Of a stretch of 15,803 bases of DNA, positions 1 through 6,866 are shown one piece after another. Source of the DNA: an uncultured beta proteobacterium (GTDB taxonomy: Bacteria; Pseudomonadota; Gammaproteobacteria; Burkholderiales; Burkholderiaceae_C); assembly GCA_903958915.1 (NCBI GenBank), contig CAJBVC010000719.1, positions 1-15,803 of the forward strand, written 5' to 3'. Each line of letters begins with the position of its first letter. Positions within the stretch are counted from its first letter, which is position 1. The translations under genes were made by a program, and so were the position numbers. The notes below the pieces were generated by a model. It did no database searches. It saw only the letters and a program-made list of their open reading frames with translations, and was not told the DNA's origin.

Positions 1-49
1 CCGCAGTCGCCGAAGTGCACTGGCCGATGAGCATCGCCGCAGTCACCCG

Positions 50-1003
50 TTGTGCAGTGATGCCCTTCGAACGCCCGATGGATGTTTTGCCCGGATACCC
101 GATTACCCCTGGCAACCGCGGTATGTCAGTGACCTGCCGACGCTGTCAGGCCTGCGCATGCACTATCTGGATGAAGGGTCGGTGCAAGGTGGGTTAACCT
201 TCCTGTGTCTGCACGGAAACCCGGCCTGGAGTTATCTTTACCGCAAAATGATTCCCGTTTTCCTGGGCGGTGGACATCGCGTGATTGCGCCCGACATGAT
301 CGGTTTCGGTAAAAGCGACAAACCCAAACGTGTGGATGCACACAGCTTCTCGTGGCATCGGCAGGTACTGCTGGAATTGATCGAACGTCTCGATGTGGAG
401 CGCGTTGTGCTGGTGGTGCAGGACTGGGGCGGCCTGCTCGGCCTGACCTTGCCCATGGCGTCACCCGAGCGCTATGTCGGCCTGCTGGTGATGAACACCC
501 TGCTGGCAACGGGCGACGCCCCTTTGCCGACCGGATTTGAAGCGTGGGCTCAAATGTGTGCGAAAAAGCCTGGTTTTGACATTGCGCGCCTGTTTGCCCG
601 CGGTAATCCTTTGCTGTCAGTGCAGGAGTGTGATGCTTACAGCGCTCCTTTTCCGGACCAGGGTCATCGCGCAGCCACACGTGCGTTCCCAGCCATGGTG
701 CCTCGTGTGGGCGACGACGATGGAGCGGCTGTCTCCCGCGCAAGCCGGGAGTTCTGGCAGTCACAATGGACGGGCCGCACGATGATGGCCATTGGCATGC
801 AGGACCCCGTGTTGGGAGCAGCGGTCATGGAGCCGCTTCGTGACGTTCTTCGCATTCAAGGTGAGGCGATGCGACTGACAGACGCCGGCCATTTTGTGCA
901 AGAGCAGGGCGGCAGCGCGATTGCGCATGCAGCACTGCACTTTTTTGACGTCACCCATCAGGGTTATCCCGATGCCCGCAGCGAGCCAGACCTACGACAC
1001 TAA
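50..1003 (+). CDS. Haloalkane dehalogenase-like alpha/beta hydrolase (DhlA/HLD-I type)
   Basis: A 317-residue alpha/beta-hydrolase resembling subfamily I haloalkane dehalogenases along its whole length. These enzymes hydrolyse carbon-halogen bonds in the cytoplasm. Visible landmarks are the N-terminal LRTPD, HGNPAW (55-60), the nucleophile elbow VVQDWGG with Asp125, the cap segment ending DAYSAPFPD, Asp252 in AIGMQD and His281 in DAGHFVQE, so the Asp-Asp-His triad is complete. Trp126 next to the nucleophile is kept. The second halide-binding Trp of DhlA (Trp175, in MKRWAP) aligns by eye with Gly185 in LFARGNP, and the DhlA HGEP motif is HGNP here. Dehalogenase activity is therefore uncertain; it may hydrolyse esters, epoxides or other halides. 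The start is a TTG giving one residue more than DhlA. No good ribosome site is seen and the frame stays open to the window edge, so an upstream start is possible. An 88-base gap follows. Confidence 0.85.
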   Translation: MCSDALRTPDGCFARIPDYPWQPRYVSDLPTLSGLRMHYLDEGSVQGGLTFLCLHGNPAWSYLYRKMIPVFLGGGHRVIAPDMIGFGKSDKPKRVDAHSFSWHRQVLLELIERLDVERVVLVVQDWGGLLGLTLPMASPERYVGLLVMNTLLATGDAPLPTGFEAWAQMCAKKPGFDIARLFARGNPLLSVQECDAYSAPFPDQGHRAATRAFPAMVPRVGDDDGAAVSRASREFWQSQWTGRTMMAIGMQDPVLGAAVMEPLRDVLRIQGEAMRLTDAGHFVQEQGGSAIAHAALHFFDVTHQGYPDARSEPDLRH

Positions 1004-1091
1004 AATTAAATGTGGCTCAAATATTGATCGGTTCATTTTGATCAAACCTTTGGTGCACAATGACCGATTAGCAAACTGAAAAATTGTTGGC
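1004..1091 (+). other. Intergenic leader before the EAL-domain gene
   Basis: This AT-rich gap holds TTGATC twice (1024-1029 and 1038-1043); the second copy lies in the perfect palindrome TTTGATCAAA (1037-1046). No well-spaced -35/-10 pair is visible, and the ribosome site before the ATG at 1092 is weak. A promoter probably lies here because the downstream gene is functionally unrelated to the one upstream, but I cannot place it. Confidence 0.3.
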
Positions 1092-2846
1092 ATGCAAACA
1101 GATTCGGACACGCTGCATTTTCTGGATGACGAGAGTATCGACACGTCTGTGAAGGAGGCGGTGTGGCGTTTGATGGTGGTCGACGACGAACCTGATGTTC
1201 ACCGTGCGACCACCTTTGCCTTGGCCGGTATCAGAATCCTGGGGCGTCCGTTGCAGTTTTTGCACGCCTACTCTGCGGCTGAGGCGACTACGATGCTGCA
1301 GTCCGAACCGGATGTCGCGGTGGTGCTGCTAGACGTCGTGATGGAGCATGAAAATGCGGGTCTGGCACTGGTGAAGACCATTCGGCAGACCCTCAAGCTC
1401 ACCGATTTGCGAATCATTTTGCGAACCGGTCAACCTGGATATGCCCCCGAGATCGAGACCATCCACGATTTCGACATCAACGATTACAAGACCAAGTCCG
1501 AGCTCACACGTACCAAACTGTACGCCACGGTCACTGCGGCGTTGCGGGCCTACGAGCAGATTCGCAAGCTCGATGAACTGGCTTTTTATGACCGGCTTTC
1601 CAGCCTGCCCAATCGCAACAAGTTTGTCGACCTGAGTGAAGAGCGTTTGCGCAGTGGCAGTTATCCCGATGATGTCATTGCAATTCTGGATCTTGACGAT
1701 TTCGCCGAGATCAATGATGCGCTAGGGCATCAACAGGGTGACCGGCTGTTGCAGGCAGTGGCGGATCGGCTGAAGCTGGAACTTGGCCCCGCGGTGATAT
1801 TGGCCCGCATCGGTGGCGACACCTTCGGATTGATGGGGCCACGATCGGTGATGGATCCTGCAACCGTGCTGTCGCTTTTTCGGAAGCCGTTTGTAATGCA
1901 GGACGACTCCATGGTGGTGACTTCCACCATGGGAATTACCAGTATTCTTGGTGACGGTATCAGTGGGCGCGATGCACTGAAAGACGCCAATATCGCACTC
2001 AAGCGCGCCAAGAAGAGTCGGCGTGGCGGGTTTGTCATGTTTTCCGCCGAGATGGGGTCGGACATTCGGGAACGCGTTCGCCTTTTGCAGAGCTTGCGTA
2101 GCGCGGTCGAGAGTGAGCGTTTGTTTATCGTCTACCAGCCGCAGGTGAACCTGGGGACGGGTGCCGTCGTCGGCGTGGAAGCCTTGATCCGTTGGCGCAA
2201 CGAGGATGGTTCGTTTGTGCCGCCCGACCGCTTTATTCCACTGGCCGAGGCTTCCGGGATGATCGTTGCGATCGGGGACTGGGTGTTGCGCATGGCATGC
2301 CATGAACTGGTGCGCTTGCAGGCCATGGGGTTGGCCGACTTGCGGATGTCCGTCAACGTTTCCCAGATCCAGTTTCGCCATCCCGACTTCATTGAGAAGC
2401 TGAACGCAGCCTTGATTGACACCCGGATTAACCCGAAATGCCTGGAGCTGGAAATCACCGAATCGGTGGCCATGGAAGATCCGGGGTTCATGCTGGACAC
2501 CCTGAACCTGGTGCGTGAGTTGGGAATTTCCATCGCCATCGACGACTTTGGAACTGGTTACTCGTCGCTCAGTCACTTGCGCGAGTTGCCGATCGATCGG
2601 CTCAAGATCGACCGGGCTTTTGTGACCGAACTGAGCCAACGTGTCTCGGGTGGGCATATTGCGTCGATGGTGATCGAACTGGGTCGCAACCTGAACCTCA
2701 CTGTGATTGCGGAAGGTATCGAAGAAGAGGCCCAGGCCGCTACGCTTCGCGAGATGGGGTGCCACGAAGGCCAAGGGTATCTGTACGCCAAGCCCCTGAC
2801 CGCTAACCAGCTCAAAGAATGGCTGGAGGCCCGGTTGCCCTCCTGA
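1092..2846 (+). CDS. Response regulator with receiver, degenerate GGDEF and EAL domains (predicted c-di-GMP phosphodiesterase)
   Basis: A 584-residue cytoplasmic signalling protein with no membrane segment. Residues about 25-150 are a receiver domain: acidic pair Asp31-Asp32, phospho-acceptor Asp81 in LLDVVM, and Lys135 in the KTKSEL motif. Residues about 160-320 are a GGDEF fold whose signature is GGDTF (241-245) and whose DLDxFKxIND motif reads LDLDDFAEIND, so cyclase activity is probably lost and the domain may only bind GTP or pair subunits. Residues about 330-580 are an EAL domain with its catalytic set intact: EALIRW (363-368), NVSQ (422-425), ELEITES (452-458), IDDFGTGYSS (483-492), LKIDRAF, AEGIEEE and QGYLYAKPL. 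It should hydrolyse c-di-GMP under control of an unknown histidine kinase; none is in the window. The stop lies 25 bases beyond the first possible ATG of the next gene, so the two are probably co-transcribed. Confidence 0.93.
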   Translation: MQTDSDTLHFLDDESIDTSVKEAVWRLMVVDDEPDVHRATTFALAGIRILGRPLQFLHAYSAAEATTMLQSEPDVAVVLLDVVMEHENAGLALVKTIRQTLKLTDLRIILRTGQPGYAPEIETIHDFDINDYKTKSELTRTKLYATVTAALRAYEQIRKLDELAFYDRLSSLPNRNKFVDLSEERLRSGSYPDDVIAILDLDDFAEINDALGHQQGDRLLQAVADRLKLELGPAVILARIGGDTFGLMGPRSVMDPATVLSLFRKPFVMQDDSMVVTSTMGITSILGDGISGRDALKDANIALKRAKKSRRGGFVMFSAEMGSDIRERVRLLQSLRSAVESERLFIVYQPQVNLGTGAVVGVEALIRWRNEDGSFVPPDRFIPLAEASGMIVAIGDWVLRMACHELVRLQAMGLADLRMSVNVSQIQFRHPDFIEKLNAALIDTRINPKCLELEITESVAMEDPGFMLDTLNLVRELGISIAIDDFGTGYSSLSHLRELPIDRLKIDRAFVTELSQRVSGGHIASMVIELGRNLNLTVIAEGIEEEAQAATLREMGCHEGQGYLYAKPLTANQLKEWLEARLPS

Positions 2847-3775
2847 CACCTTTGAAAAAGCACATCTACATTTACTCGCCGTCAGGCGCTGTGCGCGACA
2901 AGGCGGCGTTTAAGCGCGGCATTCAACGCCTTCTAGCCCTGGGATACGAGGTCGAAGTTGACCCTGACGCGCTCGCCAGTGTCCAGCGGTTCGCTGGGGA
3001 CGACACCACCAGGCTCGCCGCTATCCACCGCGCCGCTGCCAGCAAAGCGGATGTTGCACTGATCGCCCGTGGTGGTTATGGGCTCACCCGCATCCTTTCT
3101 GGCATTCGTTACAGCGCCGTAGCCAAGGCAATAGAGCGCGGTACCAAGTTCGTTGGAATCAGCGACTTTACGGCCTTTCAGACCGCGGTACTGGCAAAAA
3201 CCGGCAGCGTTACCTGGACGGGTCCTGCTTTGTGCGAAGGATTCGGTGTGGAAGGTGTGCCCGATGACATCATGGAAGCCTGTTTTCAGGACATGGTGGC
3301 AGGGCAAGGGGAAGGGGTAGGGTGGTCACTGCCCAAACGCGATGTAACCGCTTCAGAACTGGGCTCAAAACCGCTTCGCGTCAAGGGTGGAACTTTGTGG
3401 GGTGGCAATCTGACCGTGCTGACGTGCTTGCTCGGAACGCCCTATTTCCCGAAAGTTGAAGGGGGCATTCTTTTTCTCGAAGATGTTGGGGAGCACCCCT
3501 ACCGGATCGAGCGCATGCTGACGCAACTGCTGCACGCGGGGGTCTTGGCCAGGCAAAAGGCAATAGTCTTGGGCCAATTCACGGAGTTTCAACTCACCCC
3601 ACACGACAGGGGTTTCAAATTGCAGTCGGTCGTGGATTGGCTGCGCTCGAGTGTCAAGTCACCTGTGTTAACCCGTTTTCCTTACGGGCACGTGCAGACC
3701 AAAGTTGTGTTTCCGTTCGGTATGCCTACCGACCTCATGGTGGACGAGCGCGACGCGTTGCTGTACTGGGGCTGA
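2819..3775 (+). CDS. ldcA: Muramoyltetrapeptide (LD-) carboxypeptidase, peptidase family S66
   Basis: A 318-residue member of the LdcA family, which removes the terminal D-Ala from murein tetrapeptides during cytoplasmic recycling of cell-wall fragments. The Ser-Glu-His triad can be placed: Ser115 in VGISDFTA, Glu221 in FLEDVGEHPYRIERM and His291 in FPYGHVQTK. The glycine-rich ARGGYG (83-88) and GGTLWGGNL (190-198) segments are typical. There is no signal peptide, consistent with action in the cytoplasm. Start choice is open. The first ATG overlaps the EAL gene by 28 bases, while the family usually begins close to KKHIYIYSPSGAV, which would favour the in-frame TTG at 2852. Neither has a well-placed ribosome site; the GGAGG at 2824-2828 is 23 bases before that TTG. 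The gene ends 17 bases before the stop of a convergent gene, with no obvious terminator between. Confidence 0.92.
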   Translation: MAGGPVALLTPLKKHIYIYSPSGAVRDKAAFKRGIQRLLALGYEVEVDPDALASVQRFAGDDTTRLAAIHRAAASKADVALIARGGYGLTRILSGIRYSAVAKAIERGTKFVGISDFTAFQTAVLAKTGSVTWTGPALCEGFGVEGVPDDIMEACFQDMVAGQGEGVGWSLPKRDVTASELGSKPLRVKGGTLWGGNLTVLTCLLGTPYFPKVEGGILFLEDVGEHPYRIERMLTQLLHAGVLARQKAIVLGQFTEFQLTPHDRGFKLQSVVDWLRSSVKSPVLTRFPYGHVQTKVVFPFGMPTDLMVDERDALLYWG

Positions 3776-3792
3776 CCGGTCGCAGCAATCTC

Positions 3793-4137
3793 TCAACTGT
3801 CCAGCGGACTGGGCCGGGACGCCAGCCCTTTCGGCACATGGCCTTTGAACATGTCGCTGATTTGTCCCAACTTTCTTCGTGCAACTGCCTCACCGTGCTG
3901 GGACGCCAGTGCAGCCATGAGGTCACCACGCAGGTACCACAAGTCCTGCAAATCATTTGCATGGGCAACGCGTAAAGCAACCACCGGATGTGCGGCAACC
4001 GCAGGCTCGCCCAGACAGTCCAGCATTGCCTGGCGAATACTTTCCTGCGCCGCCGCATCACGCTCTTGGTGCTCACTGGGCAATGCTGTCAACAGACTTT
4101 GCACGCCAGTGATCCAGTTTGAAGGTGTCCATCTCAT
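3793..4137 (-). CDS. Conserved-looking small protein of unknown function
   Basis: A 114-residue soluble, mostly helical protein with no signal peptide, membrane segment or motif that I recognise. The sequence looks genuinely coding: a regular helical pattern, the segment LQDLWYLRGDLMAAL in the middle, and an ordered C-terminus ending MFKGHVPKGL then a Ser/Pro tail. It fills the space between two well-supported genes, converging on ldcA with a 17-base gap and diverging from the cyclase gene. Competing open frames on both strands here (for example 3735-4076 minus and 3845-4210 plus) have less natural composition. The ATG start is preceded by only a weak purine stretch. A second ATG, in another frame 9 bases further in, opens a 19-codon frame and is probably irrelevant. 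I believe similar proteins occur in other Comamonadaceae, but this is memory and untested. Confidence 0.65.
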   Translation of the reverse strand: MRWTPSNWITGVQSLLTALPSEHQERDAAAQESIRQAMLDCLGEPAVAAHPVVALRVAHANDLQDLWYLRGDLMAALASQHGEAVARRKLGQISDMFKGHVPKGLASRPSPLDS

Positions 4138-4334
4138 TGTTTATCTCAAAACCGCAGAAATCACGGGTCCTAAACACACCTTAGTGTGCTGCAAGACGCG
4201 CCGGCTGTAAGCGTACAAGTAAGCGCTTTGCACCCTTCAATTGAAAAAATTCACCCCGGCGATAACCCAGGCGGTATGCATGAACTCTCCTATGCCCTAA
4301 ACTCTGCGTGTAACAAGCATCGGAACAATCGGGA
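4138..4334. other. Divergent intergenic region with short repeats
   Basis: This 197-base stretch separates the small - strand gene from the cyclase gene and should contain promoters for both. Small repeats are visible: an inverted CACAC/GTGTG pair around a 4-base loop (4175-4188), two direct copies of GTAAGCG 12 bases apart (4207-4213 and 4219-4225), the second running into the palindrome AAGCGCTT, and the palindrome TTCAATTGAA (4236-4245). No well-spaced sigma70 pair was found in either direction. Confidence 0.35.
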
Positions 4335-5252
4335 ATGGGTGTACATACAACTGTCGTTTTTACGGATTTGCATGGAAGCACGGCAGTGTTTGAGGCACTG
4401 GGCAATGCCCGAGCCACAGAGACGGTCACCCAAATCACGACCTGGATTGGTAAACAGTGTGTTAGCCACGGTGGGAAGGTCGTCAAAACTCTCGGCGATG
4501 GTGTTCTGGTCATGTTTTCAGATCCGCAAAATGCAATTGCCGCCGTGGTCGATATTCAGCGCGTGCACCATAAGCGCGTCATGCGAACGGCAGCAGACAT
4601 GCGCATGCCGATCCGTATTGGTGTTGCCAGTGGCGATGTAGAGATCGTAGGCGGAGACTGTTATGGGGACGCCGTCAATGTCGCTTCACGTCTGTGTGAT
4701 CTTAGTGGCCCACACCAGATTTGGGCCAACGCAGCAGCGCTCAGTGCCGTAGACGAGGCCAAAGGTGTGACTTTTCGGATATTGGGACCCATTCATATCC
4801 GCGGGCGCGCTGAACCTTGTACCGTGTACCAAATTGAGTGGCGCGAAGACGACACCTCAGATTTCCTGACCATGCAGGGTGATATCGATCCCATTTACGC
4901 CTCTGGTGAAGCCGACGCGTTGGGTCGCGAGATCGAGTTAGGCTGGAGTGGTACCTCCAAGCGCTTTAAGTCGTTTGAATTGCCGATGCACATCGGAAGG
5001 GTGCGCAATGTCGAGTTTGTTGTGAACGATCCACGCGTTTCAAGGACCCATTGCCGTATCGAATGGCGTAACGGCAGCATCATCCTGGTTGACGTCAGCA
5101 GCTACGGCAGCTGGGTGCGCTTCGCAGGTGGGAATGGGTCGGAAGTGTTATTGCGACGCGAAGAATGCGTTTTGCATGGTTCCGGCGAGTTGGCGTTGGG
5201 CGCGTCCTTTTCCGATACCACCGTTCCCACCGTCAAGTTCATCGTTCGGTAG
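4335..5252 (+). CDS. Class III adenylate/guanylate cyclase with C-terminal FHA domain
   Basis: A 305-residue soluble protein. Residues about 1-170 are a class III nucleotide cyclase: metal-binding Asp11 in VVFTDLHGST and Asp55 in KTLGDG, purine-selecting Lys51 and Asp108, and transition-state Asn115 and Arg119 in VNVASRL. The Lys/Asp pair predicts ATP as substrate, hence cAMP production, and the catalytic set appears complete. Residues about 205-300 form an FHA (phosphothreonine-binding) domain with HIGR (219-222) and VSRTHC (235-240). The usual Asn of the last motif is replaced, giving SSYGSW (255-260), so phosphopeptide binding may be altered. The ATG at 4335 is chosen because the catalytic domain starts within a few residues of it; the ribosome site is weak. 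The protein may respond to Ser/Thr phosphorylation, but no kinase gene is in the window. It converges on the ankyrin gene. Confidence 0.9.
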   Translation: MGVHTTVVFTDLHGSTAVFEALGNARATETVTQITTWIGKQCVSHGGKVVKTLGDGVLVMFSDPQNAIAAVVDIQRVHHKRVMRTAADMRMPIRIGVASGDVEIVGGDCYGDAVNVASRLCDLSGPHQIWANAAALSAVDEAKGVTFRILGPIHIRGRAEPCTVYQIEWREDDTSDFLTMQGDIDPIYASGEADALGREIELGWSGTSKRFKSFELPMHIGRVRNVEFVVNDPRVSRTHCRIEWRNGSIILVDVSSYGSWVRFAGGNGSEVLLRREECVLHGSGELALGASFSDTTVPTVKFIVR

Positions 5253-5356
5253 CACGAAGAGTATGTTTACAGAAAGGCTGAACTCCCGAACACTACTTAA
5301 CATAATATACATCGTATAAAGTATGAACGGTATTCGATGCAGGGCTGACACGGCCG
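5253..5356. other. AT-rich spacer between convergent genes
   Basis: The 104 bases between the stops of the cyclase gene and the ankyrin gene include a markedly AT-rich patch at about 5295-5325 in an otherwise GC-rich window. A short ATAC/GTAT inverted pair lies there, but there is no stable GC stem with a T tract, so no intrinsic terminator can be called. The patch resembles promoter sequence, but no convincing gene follows on either strand. Confidence 0.35.
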
Positions 5357-6007
5357 TTATCGGGCATTCTTCGCCTTTAACGCAGCTTCGATCAGGGCTG
5401 CGGAATCGGTTTTGTTGGCCTTGATGGCGAAATCCAATGCGCTGGCGTTGCTTTTGTTCGCCAAACCCGGATCCGCGCCCGCGTCCAGCAACACCTTCAC
5501 GGTCTGCAGGTTGCCATACATGGCGGCCATCATCAGCGGCGTCGAACCATTCGGAGACTCGGCGTCAAGATAGGCATGGTGTTCCAGCAGCAAACGAACA
5601 ACCTCGACGTGACCACCTGTAGCTGCGTAGTGCAACGGGGTCCAGCCCGTCTTGTTGACGTCCGCATCACGGGTCAGCAACTTCTGACACACCTCCAGAT
5701 AGCCTTTGAGGGCCGCTAGCATCAAGGGGCTTTCGTCAGCGCTGTTGCGTGCTTCAACACGCGTGGATGGCCAGGCAATCAACAGATCGATCACCCGAAA
5801 GGATGGTTCCTGAATTGCCAGAATCAATCCGTGGACGCCCTGCGGGCTGGGTGTATTGGGATCGAACCCGCGTTGCAGGAGGTCCGACATGGTCCAGACA
5901 TTATCTCGCTTGATGGCAACAAAAAAGTCATCATAGGATCCTGCATGCGACACAGAAAAACAAATAAATACAACAATCTTTAAAGCATACTTAAAGTAAT
6001 TGTTCAT
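5357..6007 (-). CDS. Exported ankyrin-repeat protein
   Basis: A 216-residue protein made of ankyrin repeats behind a signal peptide. The N-terminus has Lys6/Lys10, a hydrophobic stretch to about residue 19 and a likely signal peptidase I site after SVSHA (residue 22), so the protein is probably periplasmic. About five repeats follow; the clearest are ESPLMLAALKGYLEV (92-106), GWTPLHYAATGGHVEVV (121-137) and STPLMMAAMYGNLQTV (155-170), with more degenerate repeats on either side. Ankyrin repeats bind other proteins; the partner is unknown. The ATG overlaps the tatD stop as ATGA, so the gene is translationally coupled to tatD as the last member of the - strand cluster. The first ~75 bases are unusually AT-rich compared with the rest of the gene. 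Confidence 0.9.
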   Translation of the reverse strand: MNNYFKYALKIVVFICFSVSHAGSYDDFFVAIKRDNVWTMSDLLQRGFDPNTPSPQGVHGLILAIQEPSFRVIDLLIAWPSTRVEARNSADESPLMLAALKGYLEVCQKLLTRDADVNKTGWTPLHYAATGGHVEVVRLLLEHHAYLDAESPNGSTPLMMAAMYGNLQTVKVLLDAGADPGLANKSNASALDFAIKANKTDSAALIEAALKAKNAR

Positions 6008-6798
6008 GTAATAACTTCCGAAAACAGGCGCGAAAAATTGGCGCTGGTGAGTCGTCCGACCTCGTCCGCCGGAATCCCGCGTAGTTTTCCAATCTGCTCG
6101 GCCACATGGGGAACGTAGGACGGATTGTTAGTTTTGCCACGGTGCGGAACCGGTGCCAGGTAGGGGCTGTCGGTCTCAATCAGCAGCCTGTCCAGTGGCA
6201 CCCAGGTGGCGACATCTCGCAAATCCTGCGCGGACTTGAACGTCAAAATTCCTGAAAACGAAATGTAAAAGCCCATTTCCAAAGCCGCTTTGGCCACTGC
6301 AGCGCTTTCGGTAAAACAGTGGAATACCCCACCCGCCGAGCCGGTGCTGCCATCCTCGCCCTCTTCTTTCAGAATAGCCAAAGTGTCGTCCGACGCACTG
6401 CGCGTATGAATGACAAGTGGTTTATGCAAGGCACGGGCGGCACGAATGTGGGTCCTGAACCGGTCACGTTGCCACCCCATGTCGGCGTGGGAGCGTTGGC
6501 CGATACGGTAGTAATCCAGTCCGGTTTCGCCGATGGCAACGATCCTTGGCAAGTTGCCAAGCTGCAAAAGATCCTGCAGCAGGGGCTCGCGCACGCCCTC
6601 GTTGTCCGGATGTACCCCGACGGTGGCCCAAAGATTGTCATGCTCCAGCGCAAGCTGGTGCACCTGACCAAACTCCTCCAGTGTGGTGCAAATACACAGC
6701 GCCCGACTGACCTGCGCCTGCGCCATAGCGGACAGGATAGTGCTGAGCTTCGACGTCAGCTCAGGAAAGCTCAGGTGGCAGTGGGAATCGGTATACAT
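6004..6798 (-). CDS. tatD: TatD-family metal-dependent deoxyribonuclease
   Basis: A 264-residue TatD/YcfH-type hydrolase with a TIM-barrel amidohydrolase fold, acting as a 3'-5' exonuclease in DNA repair or turnover in the cytoplasm. Metal ligands are easy to place: His6 and His8 in TDSHCHL, Glu91 in IGETGLDYY, His131 in PLVIHTR, His160 in VFHCFTE and Asp210 in LIETDSPYLAP. The reading frame extends 17 codons upstream to a TTG at 6849, but family members begin M-Y/F-T/V-D-S-H-C-H, so the ATG at 6798 is chosen; its ribosome site is poor. It follows pilZ after 68 bases and overlaps the ankyrin gene by 4 bases. The order holB-pilZ-tatD matches Pseudomonas aeruginosa, and E. coli has ycfH at the same place after holB. 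Confidence 0.95.
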   Translation of the reverse strand: MYTDSHCHLSFPELTSKLSTILSAMAQAQVSRALCICTTLEEFGQVHQLALEHDNLWATVGVHPDNEGVREPLLQDLLQLGNLPRIVAIGETGLDYYRIGQRSHADMGWQRDRFRTHIRAARALHKPLVIHTRSASDDTLAILKEEGEDGSTGSAGGVFHCFTESAAVAKAALEMGFYISFSGILTFKSAQDLRDVATWVPLDRLLIETDSPYLAPVPHRGKTNNPSYVPHVAEQIGKLRGIPADEVGRLTSANFSRLFSEVIT

Positions 6799-6866
6799 GG
6801 CAACGCACAGTGGAACATGAAGTGACGCTACAACCGCTGGCTGTCGCAAGGGGAAAGCGCACCCAA

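Noticed and set aside
1..49. Possible end of an upstream gene
   Set aside because: Two forward frames are open to the edge, but the stretch is too short to recognise any protein end.
126..764. - strand open frame (212 codons) opposite the DhlA-like gene
   Set aside because: It is a shadow of a gene with full family similarity; its composition is Arg/Pro/His-rich and unlike a real protein.
1037..1046. TTTGATCAAA palindrome as an FNR/CRP-type site
   Set aside because: The FNR consensus needs a 4-base spacer between TTGAT and ATCAA, absent here; a 10-base palindrome can arise by chance in AT-rich sequence.
1722..2849. Long - strand open frame (375 codons) opposite the EAL gene
   Set aside because: It is antisense to well-supported GGDEF and EAL domains, has Gln/His-rich composition with no recognisable domain, and arises from the high GC content.
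4239..4265. Sigma28 (flagellar) promoter before the cyclase gene
   Set aside because: GGCGATAA (4258-4265) is one base from the -10 consensus, but the expected -35 position (AATTGAAA) matches TAAAGTTT poorly.
5148..5351. - strand 67-codon open frame at the end of the cyclase gene
   Set aside because: It mostly overlaps FHA-domain coding sequence in antisense and has no ribosome site; the AT-rich spacer explains its hydrophobic start.
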